A stretch of 64,000 nt of DNA from Saliniramus fredricksonii (GTDB taxonomy: Bacteria; Pseudomonadota; Alphaproteobacteria; Rhizobiales; Beijerinckiaceae), in the NCBI RefSeq assembly GCF_900094735.1, contig NZ_FMBM01000001.1, positions 186,001 to 250,000 of the forward strand, in the 5' to 3' direction. How positions within the stretch are numbered: position 1 is the first letter of the stretch; the number at the start of each line of letters is the position of its first letter. Both the position numbers and the translations under genes were made by a program. Positions 50,748-59,713 of this stretch are shown here, one piece after another. The notes beneath the pieces were generated by a model. That model saw only the letters and a list, made by a program, of their open reading frames with translations. It made no database searches and was not told the DNA's origin.

Positions 50748-51650
50748 ATGAGCGCGCAGGTTTCACGACCGGACGATCTGAACAAGGCCGTGCTCTACAT
50801 GGTCTTCGCCGCGTCGCTGATCCCGATGCTGAATGCCAGTGCGAAATATCTGACCGGTGATTACAGCGTGCTGCAGATCACCTGGGCACGCTATGCCGGG
50901 CATTTCGTCTACATGCTGATGGTGTTCGTGCCCTATCGCGGGCTCGCACTCCTGCGCTCGCAGCAGATCCCGCTGCAACTCCTGCGCTCGAGCCTGCTCT
51001 GTATGGCGACGCTGATCTATATCACCGCGCTCGCCTTCGTGCCGCTGACCACCGCTGCGGCGATCAGTTTCACCGCCCCTTTCATCGTCACCGCCTTCGC
51101 GCCGTTCATTCTGGGCGAGCGGGTCAGTCTGCGCCGCTGGATCGCGATCACGGTCGGATTTGCCGGCGCGCTGATCGTGATCAGGCCGGGCGAGGGCATG
51201 AATCTGGCCGCGCTCCTGGTCTTCGGCAGCGCCGCCTCGGCTGCGTTCTATCAGCTGCTTTCGCGCAAGCTCGCCGCCGGCGATCCGGCGGATACCTCGA
51301 TCACCTATATCGCCGTGACGGGATTCCTGCTCACCAGCCTGCCATTGCCTTTCATCTGGCAGACACCGGGAAGCCTCCTCGACTGGGTGCTCTTCGCCAG
51401 TCTCGGCTTCTTCGGCGGGTTCGGACACTACTTCCTCGTGCGCGCTTTCGAGGTTGCCCCCGCGCCCTTCGTCTCGCCCTTCAACTATCTCCAGCTCGGG
51501 GGCGCGGTGCTGCTGGGATGGGTGGTTTTCGGACAATTGCCGGATCTGTTCGTCTGGCTCGGCTCGGCCATCATCATCGGCAGCGGCGTCTATATTCTCT
51601 ATTCCGAGCGCGCCAGGGGCATCCCGGTGCGCACCGGGCCGCTGCGCTGA
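50748..51650 (+). CDS. EamA/DMT family transporter
   Basis: A 300-residue protein with ten membrane segments and two EamA repeats: LNASAKYLTGDYSVLQITWARYAGHFVYM and the typical FGHYFLVRAFEVAPAPFVSPFNYLQLGGAVLLGWVVFGQLPDLFVWLGSAIIIGSGVYILY. RHaT/S-adenosylmethionine uptake and amino-acid exporters are in this family; the substrate is unknown. The ATG at 50748 follows GGGGCGAGG; ATGs at 50706 and 50709 are alternatives. The 199 bp downstream hold no gene. Confidence 0.88.
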   Translation: MSAQVSRPDDLNKAVLYMVFAASLIPMLNASAKYLTGDYSVLQITWARYAGHFVYMLMVFVPYRGLALLRSQQIPLQLLRSSLLCMATLIYITALAFVPLTTAAAISFTAPFIVTAFAPFILGERVSLRRWIAITVGFAGALIVIRPGEGMNLAALLVFGSAASAAFYQLLSRKLAAGDPADTSITYIAVTGFLLTSLPLPFIWQTPGSLLDWVLFASLGFFGGFGHYFLVRAFEVAPAPFVSPFNYLQLGGAVLLGWVVFGQLPDLFVWLGSAIIIGSGVYILYSERARGIPVRTGPLR

Positions 51651-51849
51651 TCGGCGGCGCGGCGCACGATCAGGCCTTCACCTAAGGCAGCCATGCTGAT
51701 CAGCAGAGTTCGCGGCAGGTACTGCTAAGACTGACTTAACGGAAAACATGCTTGGTTTACGCTTGTGAAAGCAATGACGCGAATCAGCTGCGGTCGATCG
51801 CCTGATCAGAACCGCATAATCAGGCCAGAACCGTGTGGAGCCCCAAAAA

Positions 51850-52581
51850 ATGGATGCCTTGATTACAGCCGGGACCGGCAGCGCTACCGGAAAGCGCGAA
51901 GTGGCACCTGAAATGCTGGAGCAATCTTCGGATGCACTACCAGTCATGCGCTCCATCATACGCCGGATGAACGGCTTCCTCTATCGCTGCCGCAACGATG
52001 CGGATTTCACCATGATGTTCATGGAAGGCGCGGTCGACCGTGTCACCGGCTATGATCGTGATGTCTTTACCGGCCCGGAAAGACGTTCCTATGCCGGCAT
52101 CATCCATCCCGATGATGCGCGGATGGTGGACGATGCCGTCGCCGCAGCCGTGGAATCGCGCGGTAACTGGGAGGTCGATTACCGGATCCGGCGCGCCGAT
52201 GGCGGCGAACAATGGGTGCACGAGAGCGGGGGCGGCGTCTATGGGCGGGACGGGGCACTGTCGCATCTCGAGGGCGTCGTGATCGACGTCAACAGCAAGA
52301 AGACGCGCGAGCTCGAGAATTCCACCGTGCTGCTGGAGCGCGTCGGCCAGACCAGCCAGGAGATCATCACCAATACCGGTTCGATCCTGCGTATCCTGCA
52401 CACTTTGCAATTGCTGGCTCTGAATGCACGCATCGAGGCCGCGCGCGCCGGCGAATACGGGGCCGGCTTCACCGTCGTCGCCACGGAAATCAAGGCGCTC
52501 GCCGATGAGAGCGGCGTTTCGGCGGGCCGCATCACGGAACTCTCCGAGGAACTCCAGAGCATCCTGCGCCAGAAAGCCTGA
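51850..52581 (+). CDS. Soluble PAS protein with a truncated MCP signalling tip
   Basis: A 243-residue soluble protein. A PAS/PAC domain spans about residues 30-150 (DFTMMFMEGAVDRVTGYDRDVF, RSYAGIIHPDDARMVDDAV, YRIRRADGGEQWVHE). It is followed by a short coiled coil and the hairpin tip of a chemoreceptor, LLALNARIEAARAGEYGAGFTVVATEIKALADES. Full MCP domains have about 250 residues with methylation sites on both arms; here only about 80 remain and there is no membrane segment. The start ATG at 51850 has GTGGAG upstream. It may signal to CheA or act outside taxis. Confidence 0.8.
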   Translation: MDALITAGTGSATGKREVAPEMLEQSSDALPVMRSIIRRMNGFLYRCRNDADFTMMFMEGAVDRVTGYDRDVFTGPERRSYAGIIHPDDARMVDDAVAAAVESRGNWEVDYRIRRADGGEQWVHESGGGVYGRDGALSHLEGVVIDVNSKKTRELENSTVLLERVGQTSQEIITNTGSILRILHTLQLLALNARIEAARAGEYGAGFTVVATEIKALADESGVSAGRITELSEELQSILRQKA

Positions 52582-52773
52582 TCGCAGGCAATGGTGGAAG
52601 GCTGCAACGAACGGGGATGAACGACGGTGCATTGATGCGGGAATCATTATAGCGTGCGCCTCAGGAAACCTCATGAGGCCGGGCAGCGTTTTTGCGCGGC
52701 GACCGGTCGCATCCCGCGCCACCCTTCATTGCGTCTTCATGATCAGCCCGCCACCTCCATCGAGATCACAGGC

Positions 52774-54579
52774 ATGACCCAGGACCAGGGTATCTTTCTC
52801 GCCATTCTGGTGGCGACCGTCACGTTGTTCATCTGGGGGCGCTGGCGCCATGACATGGTGGCCGTCGCCGCGCTGCTGGCCTGTGTGGCGTTCGGCCTGG
52901 TCGACAGGGACACCGCTTTCGAGGGCTTCGGCCACCCGGCGGTGGTGACGGTCGCCTGTGTGCTGATCCTGTCGCGCGCCCTGCAGACATCCGGGGCCGT
53001 GGATGCGATTGCGCAAAGGTTCATTCCATCGGATGCAGGCATCTTCCTCACCCTCGCCGCCTTGACGACGCTCGGCGCGGTCTTGTCCGCCTTCATGAAC
53101 AATGTCGGAGCGCTGGCGCTCCTGATGCCGATCGCCATCCAGATGGCGGCGAAGCACGACATCGCGCCCGGCAAGGTCTTGATGCCACTCTCCTTCGGCT
53201 CGATTCTCGGGGGGATGACCACGCTGATCGGCACGCCGCCGAACCTGATCGTGGCGGGCTTTCGCCGCGAGACGGGCGAAAGCGCCTTCAGCATGTTCGC
53301 TTTTACCCCGGTCGGCGTCACCGTCGCGGCCAGTGGCCTGATCTTCCTGCTGTTGCTGGGACGCCAACTCGTCCCGCAGCGTGGTGGTGGCAACGCAGAA
53401 GGCTTCGAGACCGATGCCTATCTGACCGAAGCGCGTGTTCCATCGAAGTCGAAAGCGGTCGGCATGACGCTCAAGCAGATCGAGAAGGAGCTCGACGAGG
53501 TCGATGCGATGGTGGTCGGCCTGATCCGCAACGAGGTGCGCATGCGCACCCCCGATCCCTGGCGCAAGCTCCGCATCGACGACATTCTCGTGATCGAGGC
53601 CGAGCCGGAGGCTCTCGCCGGGATCCTCTCGATGCTGGAACTCAAGCTCGAAGAGGACAAGCCGCGCGATCCCGATTCGCCGGAGGCGCAGGCCGATAAA
53701 GAGGATGAAGAGCAGCGTGACGACGAGATCACCATAAGCGAGATGGTGGTGCTGCCCAATTCGTCGCTGATCGGGCGCTCCGCCGCCGATATCCATCTGC
53801 GCACGCGCTTTGCCATCAACATGCTCGCGGTCTCGCGTCAGGGTCAGCGTTCGCGGGCGCGGCTGCGCACTCTTCGATTGCAGGCGGGTGATGTCCTTCT
53901 GTTGCAGGGCGCCCCGCAGCGTTTGTCCGAATTCGCGGCCCAGTTCGCGCTCGTGCCGCTGGCCGAGCGGTCCGTGCGTATCCCCGATACACGCCAGGCA
54001 CTGATGGCACTGGGTATCATGGGCGTGGCCATTGCCGCTGCCGCCTTCGGGCTGTTTCCCGCCGCGATCGCCTTCGCCTTCGGCGTTCTCGCGGTCATGG
54101 CCCTGCGCATCATCCCCGCGCGCAACATCTACAATGCCGTCGACTGGCCGGTGATCGTCCTGCTCGGGGCGCTGATTCCCGTTGCCGGGGCGATGGCCAC
54201 GACCGGCGCGGCGGAACTGGTCGCGCAGACACTGCTGGATTGGGGCGGCAGTTCGAGCAATGTAGCGGCGCTCGCCATATTCCTCGTCATCACGATGACG
54301 ATATCGGCCTTCGTCAACAACGCAGCCACGGCTGCCGTGATGTGTCCGATCGCGATCAGCACGGCAAATTCCCTCGGCATCAGCGCGGATCCCCTGCTGA
54401 TGGGGGTCGCGGTCGGCGCGTCCTGCGCCTTCATGACCCCGATCGGGCATCAGAACAACACCATCATCCTCGGCCTCGGCGGCTTCCGTTTCGGCGATTA
54501 CTGGCAGCTCGGCTTGCCACTCCAGGCCGTTGTCGTGGCCGTCGCCGTACCGATGATTCCCCTGGTCTGGCCATTCTAG
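52774..54579 (+). CDS. SLC13-type permease with two TrkA-C domains
   Basis: A 601-residue transporter of the DASS/ArsB-like superfamily. Two membrane halves each hold the re-entrant motif: NNVGALALLMPIAI with GSILGGMTTLIGTPPNLIVAG, and NNAATAAVMCPIAI with ASCAFMTPIGHQNNTIILG. Between them (about 210-405) are two RCK_C/TrkA-C regulatory domains, joined by a very acidic linker (EEDKPRDPDSPEAQADKEDEEQRDDE). Such proteins import sulfate, dicarboxylates or similar anions with sodium. The ATG at 52774 is the first that precedes a membrane helix directly. Confidence 0.9.
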   Translation: MTQDQGIFLAILVATVTLFIWGRWRHDMVAVAALLACVAFGLVDRDTAFEGFGHPAVVTVACVLILSRALQTSGAVDAIAQRFIPSDAGIFLTLAALTTLGAVLSAFMNNVGALALLMPIAIQMAAKHDIAPGKVLMPLSFGSILGGMTTLIGTPPNLIVAGFRRETGESAFSMFAFTPVGVTVAASGLIFLLLLGRQLVPQRGGGNAEGFETDAYLTEARVPSKSKAVGMTLKQIEKELDEVDAMVVGLIRNEVRMRTPDPWRKLRIDDILVIEAEPEALAGILSMLELKLEEDKPRDPDSPEAQADKEDEEQRDDEITISEMVVLPNSSLIGRSAADIHLRTRFAINMLAVSRQGQRSRARLRTLRLQAGDVLLLQGAPQRLSEFAAQFALVPLAERSVRIPDTRQALMALGIMGVAIAAAAFGLFPAAIAFAFGVLAVMALRIIPARNIYNAVDWPVIVLLGALIPVAGAMATTGAAELVAQTLLDWGGSSSNVAALAIFLVITMTISAFVNNAATAAVMCPIAISTANSLGISADPLLMGVAVGASCAFMTPIGHQNNTIILGLGGFRFGDYWQLGLPLQAVVVAVAVPMIPLVWPF

Positions 54580-54590
54580 GGCTTGTCTTA

Positions 54591-54625
54591 TTCTCGATTA
54601 TGAGAAATATTCTCGTATATGAGAG
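54591..54625. promoter_or_regulatory. Double palindrome operator at the XRE-cupin gene
   Basis: TTCTCG-ATTA-TGAGAA... appears as a 16-bp palindrome TTCTCGATTATGAGAA at 54591-54606 and again as TTCTCGTATATGAGAG at 54610-54625. The centres are 19 bp apart, about two helical turns, so two dimers could bind on one face. The second copy covers the first in-frame ATG (54619), suggesting tight autorepression or a start further down. Confidence 0.7.
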
Positions 54626-54645
54626 AACGCACACCATATATCACC

Positions 54646-55188
54646 ATGGACAGCCGCATTGCCACGCGGCTGCGTCAGCTTCGCTACGCCGCCAATCTGT
54701 CGCTGGAACAGCTCGAAACCGCCAGCGGCGTAAGCCGCTCGACGCTCTCGCGCCTCGAAAAGGCGCAGACCAGCGCCACGGCGGAGATGCTTGGGCGGCT
54801 TTGCGCCGTGTTCGGCCTGCCCGTATCGCGGCTCCTGCAGGAGGTCGAGGACACGCCCTCCCCGCATATTGCGCATGACGCGCAACCCGTCTGGCACGAC
54901 CCGGCCACCGGCATGGTGCGGCGCGTGATCTCGCCGCCTGCGGATGGGCTCACCGGCGAGATCATCGGCTGTACGCTGCCGCCTGGAACGGTGATCGCCT
55001 ATCCGGCCCCGCCACGACCGGGGCTGGAGCATCACCTCGTCCTCCAGGAAGGGGCGCTGCACGTCACGCTCGGCGACGAGGATCATCGTCTCGCCCCCGG
55101 CGATTGCCTGCGCTACCGGCTGCGCGGTTCGAGCCGGTTCGAAACACCGCCGGATCAAGGCGCCACCTATCTGCTCTTCATGCTCTGA
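54646..55188 (+). CDS. XRE-family regulator with C-terminal cupin domain
   Basis: A 180-residue regulator. The helix-turn-helix is RLRQLRYAANLSLEQLETASGVSRSTLSRLEKAQTSATAEMLGRLCAVF (about residues 7-60), followed by a small cupin (about 110-178) with LEHHLVLQEGALHVTLGDEDHRLAPGDCLRYRL. Proteins of this kind sense small ligands through the cupin and repress metabolic or resistance genes. The ATG at 54646 gives the usual short lead-in; 54619 is the alternative but lies inside a palindrome. The GNAT gene follows 9 bp later. Confidence 0.87.
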   Translation: MDSRIATRLRQLRYAANLSLEQLETASGVSRSTLSRLEKAQTSATAEMLGRLCAVFGLPVSRLLQEVEDTPSPHIAHDAQPVWHDPATGMVRRVISPPADGLTGEIIGCTLPPGTVIAYPAPPRPGLEHHLVLQEGALHVTLGDEDHRLAPGDCLRYRLRGSSRFETPPDQGATYLLFML

Positions 55189-55197
55189 GGCTGCCCC

Positions 55198-55764
55198 ATG
55201 ACCAACGCGCCCATACCACCCGCATCCGGGTTCAGCCTCATGCGGATCGAGGCTGCGGCGATGTCCGATGCGCTCGATGACCTCGCCGGGATCCTGCATG
55301 CCTGCGTAGCCGACGGCGCCGCCGTCAGCTTCATCCTGCCCTTCGCGCGCGACGAGGCCCGCGCCTTCTGGCGCGACAGCGTCCTGCCGCAGGTCGAAGC
55401 GGGCGCGACGATCCTGCTCGCAGCCCGAGACGAGGCCGACGGGGGCCTCATCGGCACGGTCCAGCTCGGCATCGACACACCGCCGAACCAGCCTCACCGC
55501 GCCGATCTGAAGAAGCTGCTCGTGCATCCGCGCGCACGCCGGCGCGGCATCGCCCGGGCCCTGATCGCGCGACTGGAAGGCGAAGCGCTCGCCTGCGGAC
55601 GCAGCATGATCACCCTCGACACCCGCACCGGGGACATGGCGGAGCCGCTTTATCGGGCCATGGGCTACGAAGAAGCAGGCGTCATCCCCGATTACAGCCT
55701 CGACGTCACCGCAACGCAGCTGGACGCCACGACTGTGTTTTACAAGCGGTTGAGCGGGAAATAG
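55198..55764 (+). CDS. GNAT family N-acetyltransferase
   Basis: A 188-residue acetyltransferase. The acetyl-CoA pyrophosphate loop is LLVHPRARRRGIARALIARLE, followed by MITLDTRTGDMAEPLYRAMGYEEAGVIPDYSL. It transfers an acetyl group to a small molecule or protein amine; pairing with an XRE-cupin regulator in one operon is common for GNATs acting on amino acids, polyamines or antibiotics, so the target is open. Confidence 0.88.
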   Translation: MTNAPIPPASGFSLMRIEAAAMSDALDDLAGILHACVADGAAVSFILPFARDEARAFWRDSVLPQVEAGATILLAARDEADGGLIGTVQLGIDTPPNQPHRADLKKLLVHPRARRRGIARALIARLEGEALACGRSMITLDTRTGDMAEPLYRAMGYEEAGVIPDYSLDVTATQLDATTVFYKRLSGK

Positions 55765-55932
55765 TTTTCGCGAGCGCGCCATTCATGCCCGGACATGCAT
55801 GGCCGGACATATGGCATGCATCCGCGAAGAAGGGGTATTGCGGCAAGGATTCATGGAAAACCAGGCCGCCGGATCCAGCCATAAGCAGCAGCTGTATCGC
55901 CCTGAATTTCGAGGATTTCGACGTTTTCAAGA

Positions 55933-56007
55933 TGGTGGGCGCGGCTGGGATTGAACCAGCGACCCCTACGATGTCAACGTAGTGCTCTCCCGCTGAGCTA
56001 CGCGCCC
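55933..56007 (-). tRNA. tRNA-Val (GAC)
   Basis: On the minus strand GGGCGCG pairs with CGCGCCC, with discriminator A and encoded CCA. The D-arm TAGCTCAGCGGGAGAGC and T-loop GGTTCAATCC are standard. The anticodon stem CTACG/CGTAG holds loop TTGACAT, giving GAC. The length is 75 bases. Confidence 0.96.
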
Positions 56008-56106
56008 ATCTTGGCCCGGCGTTGCGGCGCCGTCTGTGCAGCGCTGCCGTGGGAGCGCGTATAGCGAACCCGCTTCGGCGGCGCAAGCGGCTTGATCAGG
56101 AAATCT

Positions 56107-56463
56107 TCACGCGGCGAGGAGTTTTTCGACTTCGCCGACGAGATCCTTCAGATGGAAGGGCTTCGACAGCACCTTGGCATCCTTGGGGGTCTCCGCATCG
56201 GCATTGAGCGCGACCGCCGCAAAGCCGGTGATGAACATCACCTTGATATCCGGATCGAGCTCCGTCGCCCGGCGGGCGAGCTCGATTCCGTCCATCTCGG
56301 GCATCACGATATCGGTGAGCAGCAGCTCGAACGGCTCCTCGCGCAGCCGGTTATAGGCCGACAGCCCGTTATCGAACGAGGCCACGTCGTAGCCCGCATT
56401 CTGGAGCGCCTTCACGAGGAAGCGGCGCATGTCGTTGTCGTCTTCGGCGAGTAGAATTTTCAT
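56107..56463 (-). CDS. cpdR: CpdR-type single-domain response regulator
   Basis: A 118-residue receiver domain only. The acidic pocket is EDD (7-9), phosphoacceptor D51 in LLLTDIVMPEMDG, then FITGFAA and the lysine of KPFHLKDLV. The sequence closely follows alphaproteobacterial CpdR, which in its unphosphorylated state delivers substrates to ClpXP in cell-cycle control and is phosphorylated by the CckA-ChpT relay. The ATG at 56463 is the family start; MRDT upstream (56475) is possible. The 288 bp up to the divergent amidohydrolase hold no gene. Confidence 0.92.
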   Translation of the reverse strand: MKILLAEDDNDMRRFLVKALQNAGYDVASFDNGLSAYNRLREEPFELLLTDIVMPEMDGIELARRATELDPDIKVMFITGFAAVALNADAETPKDAKVLSKPFHLKDLVGEVEKLLAA

Positions 56464-56751
56464 GGTGTCCCGCATTGCCGATCCCGGCTTACCTTCCATC
56501 TTTCCCATAAGGCCCTGCCCCGGTAAACATCGCGTGAAAGCAAATGTCGCGGCAGCAGGAAAACGGCGCAAAGACGCACATGCGCAGATGAACACGGCGC
56601 AGGCGCGGTGATATGGTTGCGACCGATATCGCAAAGATACGCTCTTGCCATCGGCGCGCTCGCGCGAAACATTGGCAGTGTTGATCAACAGGGCAAATGC
56701 TGGCGTGACGATACGGGCGAAGGGCTGTGCGCATTGAAGGACGCGACTGAC

Positions 56752-57687
56752 ATGACGGGCATCGAGGCTGGCGAGGCTGCCGGTGGCGACAGCGGACCCG
56801 CCGCCCTGTTCGATCCGCCTTTCGCGGTCGCTCTGCCCGACCGACCGGTCGGCGGCTTCGTTTTCGATTCGCCCCATTCCGGCGCGGTCTATCCGCAAGC
56901 CTTTCTCGAAGACGGGCGCCTGACCGCACATACGATACGCCGCTCGGAAGATGCCTATGTCGACAGGCTGTTCGCGCCGATGGTCGCCCATGGCGCCCCC
57001 CTGATCCGCGCGCTGTTTCCACGCGCCTATCTCGATCTCAACCGCGAGCCCTACGAGCTCGATCCGCGCATGTTTGAAGGCCGCCTGCCCGCTTTCGCCA
57101 ATACCCGCTCGATCCGCGTCGCCGGCGGACTCGGCACGATTCCGCGCATCGTCGCGGACGGGCACGAGATCTATACCGGGCGCATCCCCGTGCGCGAGGG
57201 GCTGGCGCGGATCGAGACGCTCTACAAACCCTATCACCGCACCCTGCGGCGGCTGATCACCAGAACCCAGAACCGGTTCGGCTATGCCTGCCTGATCGAT
57301 TGCCATTCGATGCCCTCGACCAGCCTCTCTGCCGAATCACTCGGCCAGGTCGATATCGTTCTCGGCGACCGCTACGGATCGAGCTGCAGTCATGTGCTGA
57401 CGGATCTGGTCGAGGTGGCGCTCCGGGCACGCGGTTTCGGCGTGATGCGCAACAAGCCTTATGCCGGCGGCTTCATCACCGAGCATTACGGCGAGCCCTC
57501 AGGCCACCGCCACGCGCTGCAGATCGAGGTCAACCGCGCGCTCTACATGCACGAAGCGACGCTGACACCGCATGCCTGGTTCGACGAGATCTCACACGCG
57601 CTCTGCGCGGCGCTTGCCGAGGTGCTCGCTGCGGGCGGGGTTTTCGCCGCACGCCCCTTCGAGCCGCCGGCCATCGCGGCGGAGTGA
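56752..57687 (+). CDS. N-formylglutamate amidohydrolase family protein
   Basis: A 311-residue protein. FVFDSPHSGAVYP, RRSEDAYVDRLFAPM, RAYLDLNREPYELDPRMF and LIDCHSMPS (metal-binding H) are the conserved blocks of the N-formylglutamate amidohydrolase family, which releases formate from N-formylglutamate at the end of histidine breakdown. No other hut gene is nearby, so a role in a different formylated or acylated amino acid is possible. Start: ATG at 56752 with GAAGGA about 11 bases upstream; the frame extends further but without family likeness. Confidence 0.88.
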   Translation: MTGIEAGEAAGGDSGPAALFDPPFAVALPDRPVGGFVFDSPHSGAVYPQAFLEDGRLTAHTIRRSEDAYVDRLFAPMVAHGAPLIRALFPRAYLDLNREPYELDPRMFEGRLPAFANTRSIRVAGGLGTIPRIVADGHEIYTGRIPVREGLARIETLYKPYHRTLRRLITRTQNRFGYACLIDCHSMPSTSLSAESLGQVDIVLGDRYGSSCSHVLTDLVEVALRARGFGVMRNKPYAGGFITEHYGEPSGHRHALQIEVNRALYMHEATLTPHAWFDEISHALCAALAEVLAAGGVFAARPFEPPAIAAE

Positions 57688-57912
57688 TCTGCCCCCATGC
57701 TGCAACAAAAAGCGGGACCAGCTGCCGCCGGTCCCGTCGAAGGTGGTACGGCATCCGCTCGGATCGGCTGCGGATGCCGCACGAGGGTCCGCCTCGAAAC
57801 TTCCGATTAGAGCATCATGCCGTCAGGTGGATACTGGCTGACGGATTGATGCATCGAACAATGACCTGGAGCGCCCGGCCTGACTTTCGTCAGGTCGGAA
57901 CGCGCTAAGGGA
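57688..57912. repeat. Hairpin-rich intergenic region with a Hyphomicrobiales-like repeat motif
   Basis: Four stem-loops lie between convergent genes: GGGACC/GGTCCC (57714-57735), a 10-bp stem CGGCATCCGC/GCGGATGCCG (57749-57779), CCGTCAG/CTGACGG (57820-57844) and CCTGAC-TTTC-GTCAGG (57879-57894). The stretch TTAGAGCATCATGCCG at about 57807 is reminiscent of the dispersed AGAGCAT-ATGC intergenic repeats of Hyphomicrobiales. Some probably act as bidirectional terminators. Confidence 0.6.
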
Positions 57913-58137
57913 TCACTTCTGCTTGACGATGATCGGCGTCAGCAAATCGCCCCAGTAGCCATCCTGGTGGTGATGGCGCGAGGCGCGCTGCAATTCGATG
58001 GAGAGGCCGGAATTCACGGCCTCCGCGACGGCTGCATTGAGGCGGTGGAGCTGGTTGGCGAGCATGCGGATCGCCGCCTGCTGCTGCTCGTCCATGGTGG
58101 TGGCCAGATCTTCGGCGCGTTCCTTGACGTTGGGCAT
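57913..58137 (-). CDS. Small conserved-looking protein downstream of aceA
   Basis: A 74-residue protein, MPNVKERAEDLATTMDEQQQ..., with a helical N-terminal half (AIRMLANQLHRLNAAVAEAVNSGL) and a C-terminal DGYWGDLLTPIIVKQK. GGGAGATACGATC precedes the ATG. It lies 66 bp after the isocitrate lyase stop on the same strand and is probably cotranscribed. No family is recognised; a role linked to acetate or glyoxylate metabolism is inference from position only. Confidence 0.65.
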   Translation of the reverse strand: MPNVKERAEDLATTMDEQQQAAIRMLANQLHRLNAAVAEAVNSGLSIELQRASRHHHQDGYWGDLLTPIIVKQK

Positions 58138-58203
58138 GATCGTATCTCCCTGAGGATTGTTGCGGATGGCGGGCGGGGCTCATCCCCCACCCGACCGGAA
58201 TGC

Positions 58204-59514
58204 TCACTCGGCTGCGTGCAGTTTCGGCTCGTCCTTGGCGAACTGGGCCGTCTCGGTGGAGGCGCCCATCGCCGTGGTCGAGGAGCGCCCGCCCGTGATC
58301 GTCATCGAGACCTGGTCGAAATAGCCGGTGCCGACTTCGCGCTGGTGGCGGGTGGCGGTGAAGCCGTTCGCCTCGGCAGCGAATTCCGCCTGCTGCATCT
58401 CGGAATAGGCGCCCATGCCGCGATCGCGGTAACCGCGGGCCAGCTCGAACATCGACAGGTTGAGCGAGTGGAAACCCGCCAGCGTGACGAACTGGAACTT
58501 GTAGCCCATCGCTCCGAGCTCGCGCTGGAACTGCTCGATCGTGTCCGGATCGAGATTCTTGCGCCAGTTGAACGAGGGCGAGCAGTTATAGGCCAGCAGC
58601 TTGCCGGGATATTGCGCGTGGATCGCCTCGGCGAAGCGGCGCGCCTCGTCGAGATCCGGCCGCGACGTCTCCCACCACAGGATGTCCGCCGTCTCGGCGA
58701 AGGCGAGGCCGCGCGCGATGCAGTGATCGACGCCGGTGCCTTCCTTGAGGCGGTAGAAACCCTCCGGCGTGCGGCTGTCGGGTTCGATGAAGGGGCGGTC
58801 GCGCTCATCGATATCGGAGGTGATCAGCCGGGCCGATTCCGCATCGGTGCGGCACATGACCATGGTGGGCACGCCCATCACGTCGGCGGCGAGGCGCGCA
58901 GCATTCAGATTGCGCTCATGCGCAGCGGTGGGGATGAGGACCTTGCCGCCCAGATGCCCGCACTTCTTCTCCGAGGCGAGTTGATCCTCGAAATGCACGC
59001 CCGCAGCGCCCGCCTCGATGAAGGCCTTCATGATCTCGTAGGCGTTGAGCGGCCCGCCGAAACCGGCCTCGGCATCGGCCACGATCGGGGCGAACCAGTC
59101 GCGCTGGGCACCACCTTCCGCATGCTCGATCTCGTCGGCGCGCTTGAGGGTGCGGTTGATCCGCCGACACAGTTCCGGGGCGCCGTTGGCCGGGTAGAGC
59201 GACTGGTCGGGATACATCTGCGAGGCAGTGTTGGAATCGGCGGCGACCTGCCAGCCGGAGAGGTAGATCGCCTTGAGCCCGGCGCGCACCTGCTGCATGG
59301 CCTGGTTGCCGGTCATCGCGCCCAGGGTGTTGATGAAGGGCTCGTCATGCAACAGCTTCCACAGCTTCACCGCACCACGCTCGGCGAGCGTGTGGGCGAT
59401 GGGGAAGGAGCCGCGCAGCCGCAACACATCCTCCGGCGCATAGGGCCGGCGAATACCGTCGAAGCGGCCTTCCGGCGCGGCGGGAACGAGGTCCTGGAAG
59501 GTCGGCTTGCTCAT
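58204..59514 (-). CDS. aceA: Isocitrate lyase
   Basis: A 436-residue enzyme of usual bacterial length. The active-site loop KKCGHLGGK is at 183-191, with [31 protein letters not shown] and NCSPSFNW also diagnostic. It splits isocitrate into glyoxylate and succinate, the first glyoxylate-shunt step for growth on acetate and fatty acids. GAGGAG precedes the ATG. It is divergent from an ScfR/RamB-like regulator that probably controls it. No malate synthase is in the window. Confidence 0.96.
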   Translation of the reverse strand: MSKPTFQDLVPAAPEGRFDGIRRPYAPEDVLRLRGSFPIAHTLAERGAVKLWKLLHDEPFINTLGAMTGNQAMQQVRAGLKAIYLSGWQVAADSNTASQMYPDQSLYPANGAPELCRRINRTLKRADEIEHAEGGAQRDWFAPIVADAEAGFGGPLNAYEIMKAFIEAGAAGVHFEDQLASEKKCGHLGGKVLIPTAAHERNLNAARLAADVMGVPTMVMCRTDAESARLITSDIDERDRPFIEPDSRTPEGFYRLKEGTGVDHCIARGLAFAETADILWWETSRPDLDEARRFAEAIHAQYPGKLLAYNCSPSFNWRKNLDPDTIEQFQRELGAMGYKFQFVTLAGFHSLNLSMFELARGYRDRGMGAYSEMQQAEFAAEANGFTATRHQREVGTGYFDQVSMTITGGRSSTTAMGASTETAQFAKDEPKLHAAE

Positions 59515-59541
59515 CTGTGTCTCCTCAACATTCTCGACATG

Positions 59542-59713
59542 TTTTTTACAACTTTGGTCGTAGCGATCTGATTTCGTCTCTATTGACCGCTGGAACCTGT
59601 CTCAATTGATGCTATGTTGCGCTGCGATGGGCAAGACAGACAATTTTCGGAAAAAGTCGCAGTGTCGAAATGCGACTGCTGTTGATCTGTAAAATTGTCA
59701 AAATTTGTAAAAA
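59542..59713. promoter_or_regulatory. Shared TGTAAAA-type motifs between aceA and its regulator
   Basis: The motif TGTAAAAA occurs on the minus strand at 59542-59550, about 28 bp before aceA. On the plus strand TGTAAAA (59688), TGTCAAAA (59696) and TGTAAAAA (59706) sit in tandem just before the regulator's ribosome-binding site. GTCGCA/TGCGAC (59656-59661 and 59671-59676) adds an inverted repeat. Together these suggest coordinated control and autoregulation. Confidence 0.55.

Noticed and set aside
52726..54450. Minus-strand open frame (574 codons)
   Set aside because: Antisense to the SLC13/TrkA-C permease; no motif, His/Arg/Asp-rich.
56464..57306. Upstream extension of the cpdR frame (399 codons in all)
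   Set aside because: It runs antisense into the N-formylglutamate amidohydrolase gene; the receiver domain alone matches CpdR in length and sequence.
57967..59571. Plus-strand open frame (534 codons)
   Set aside because: Antisense to isocitrate lyase, which has full catalytic motifs.
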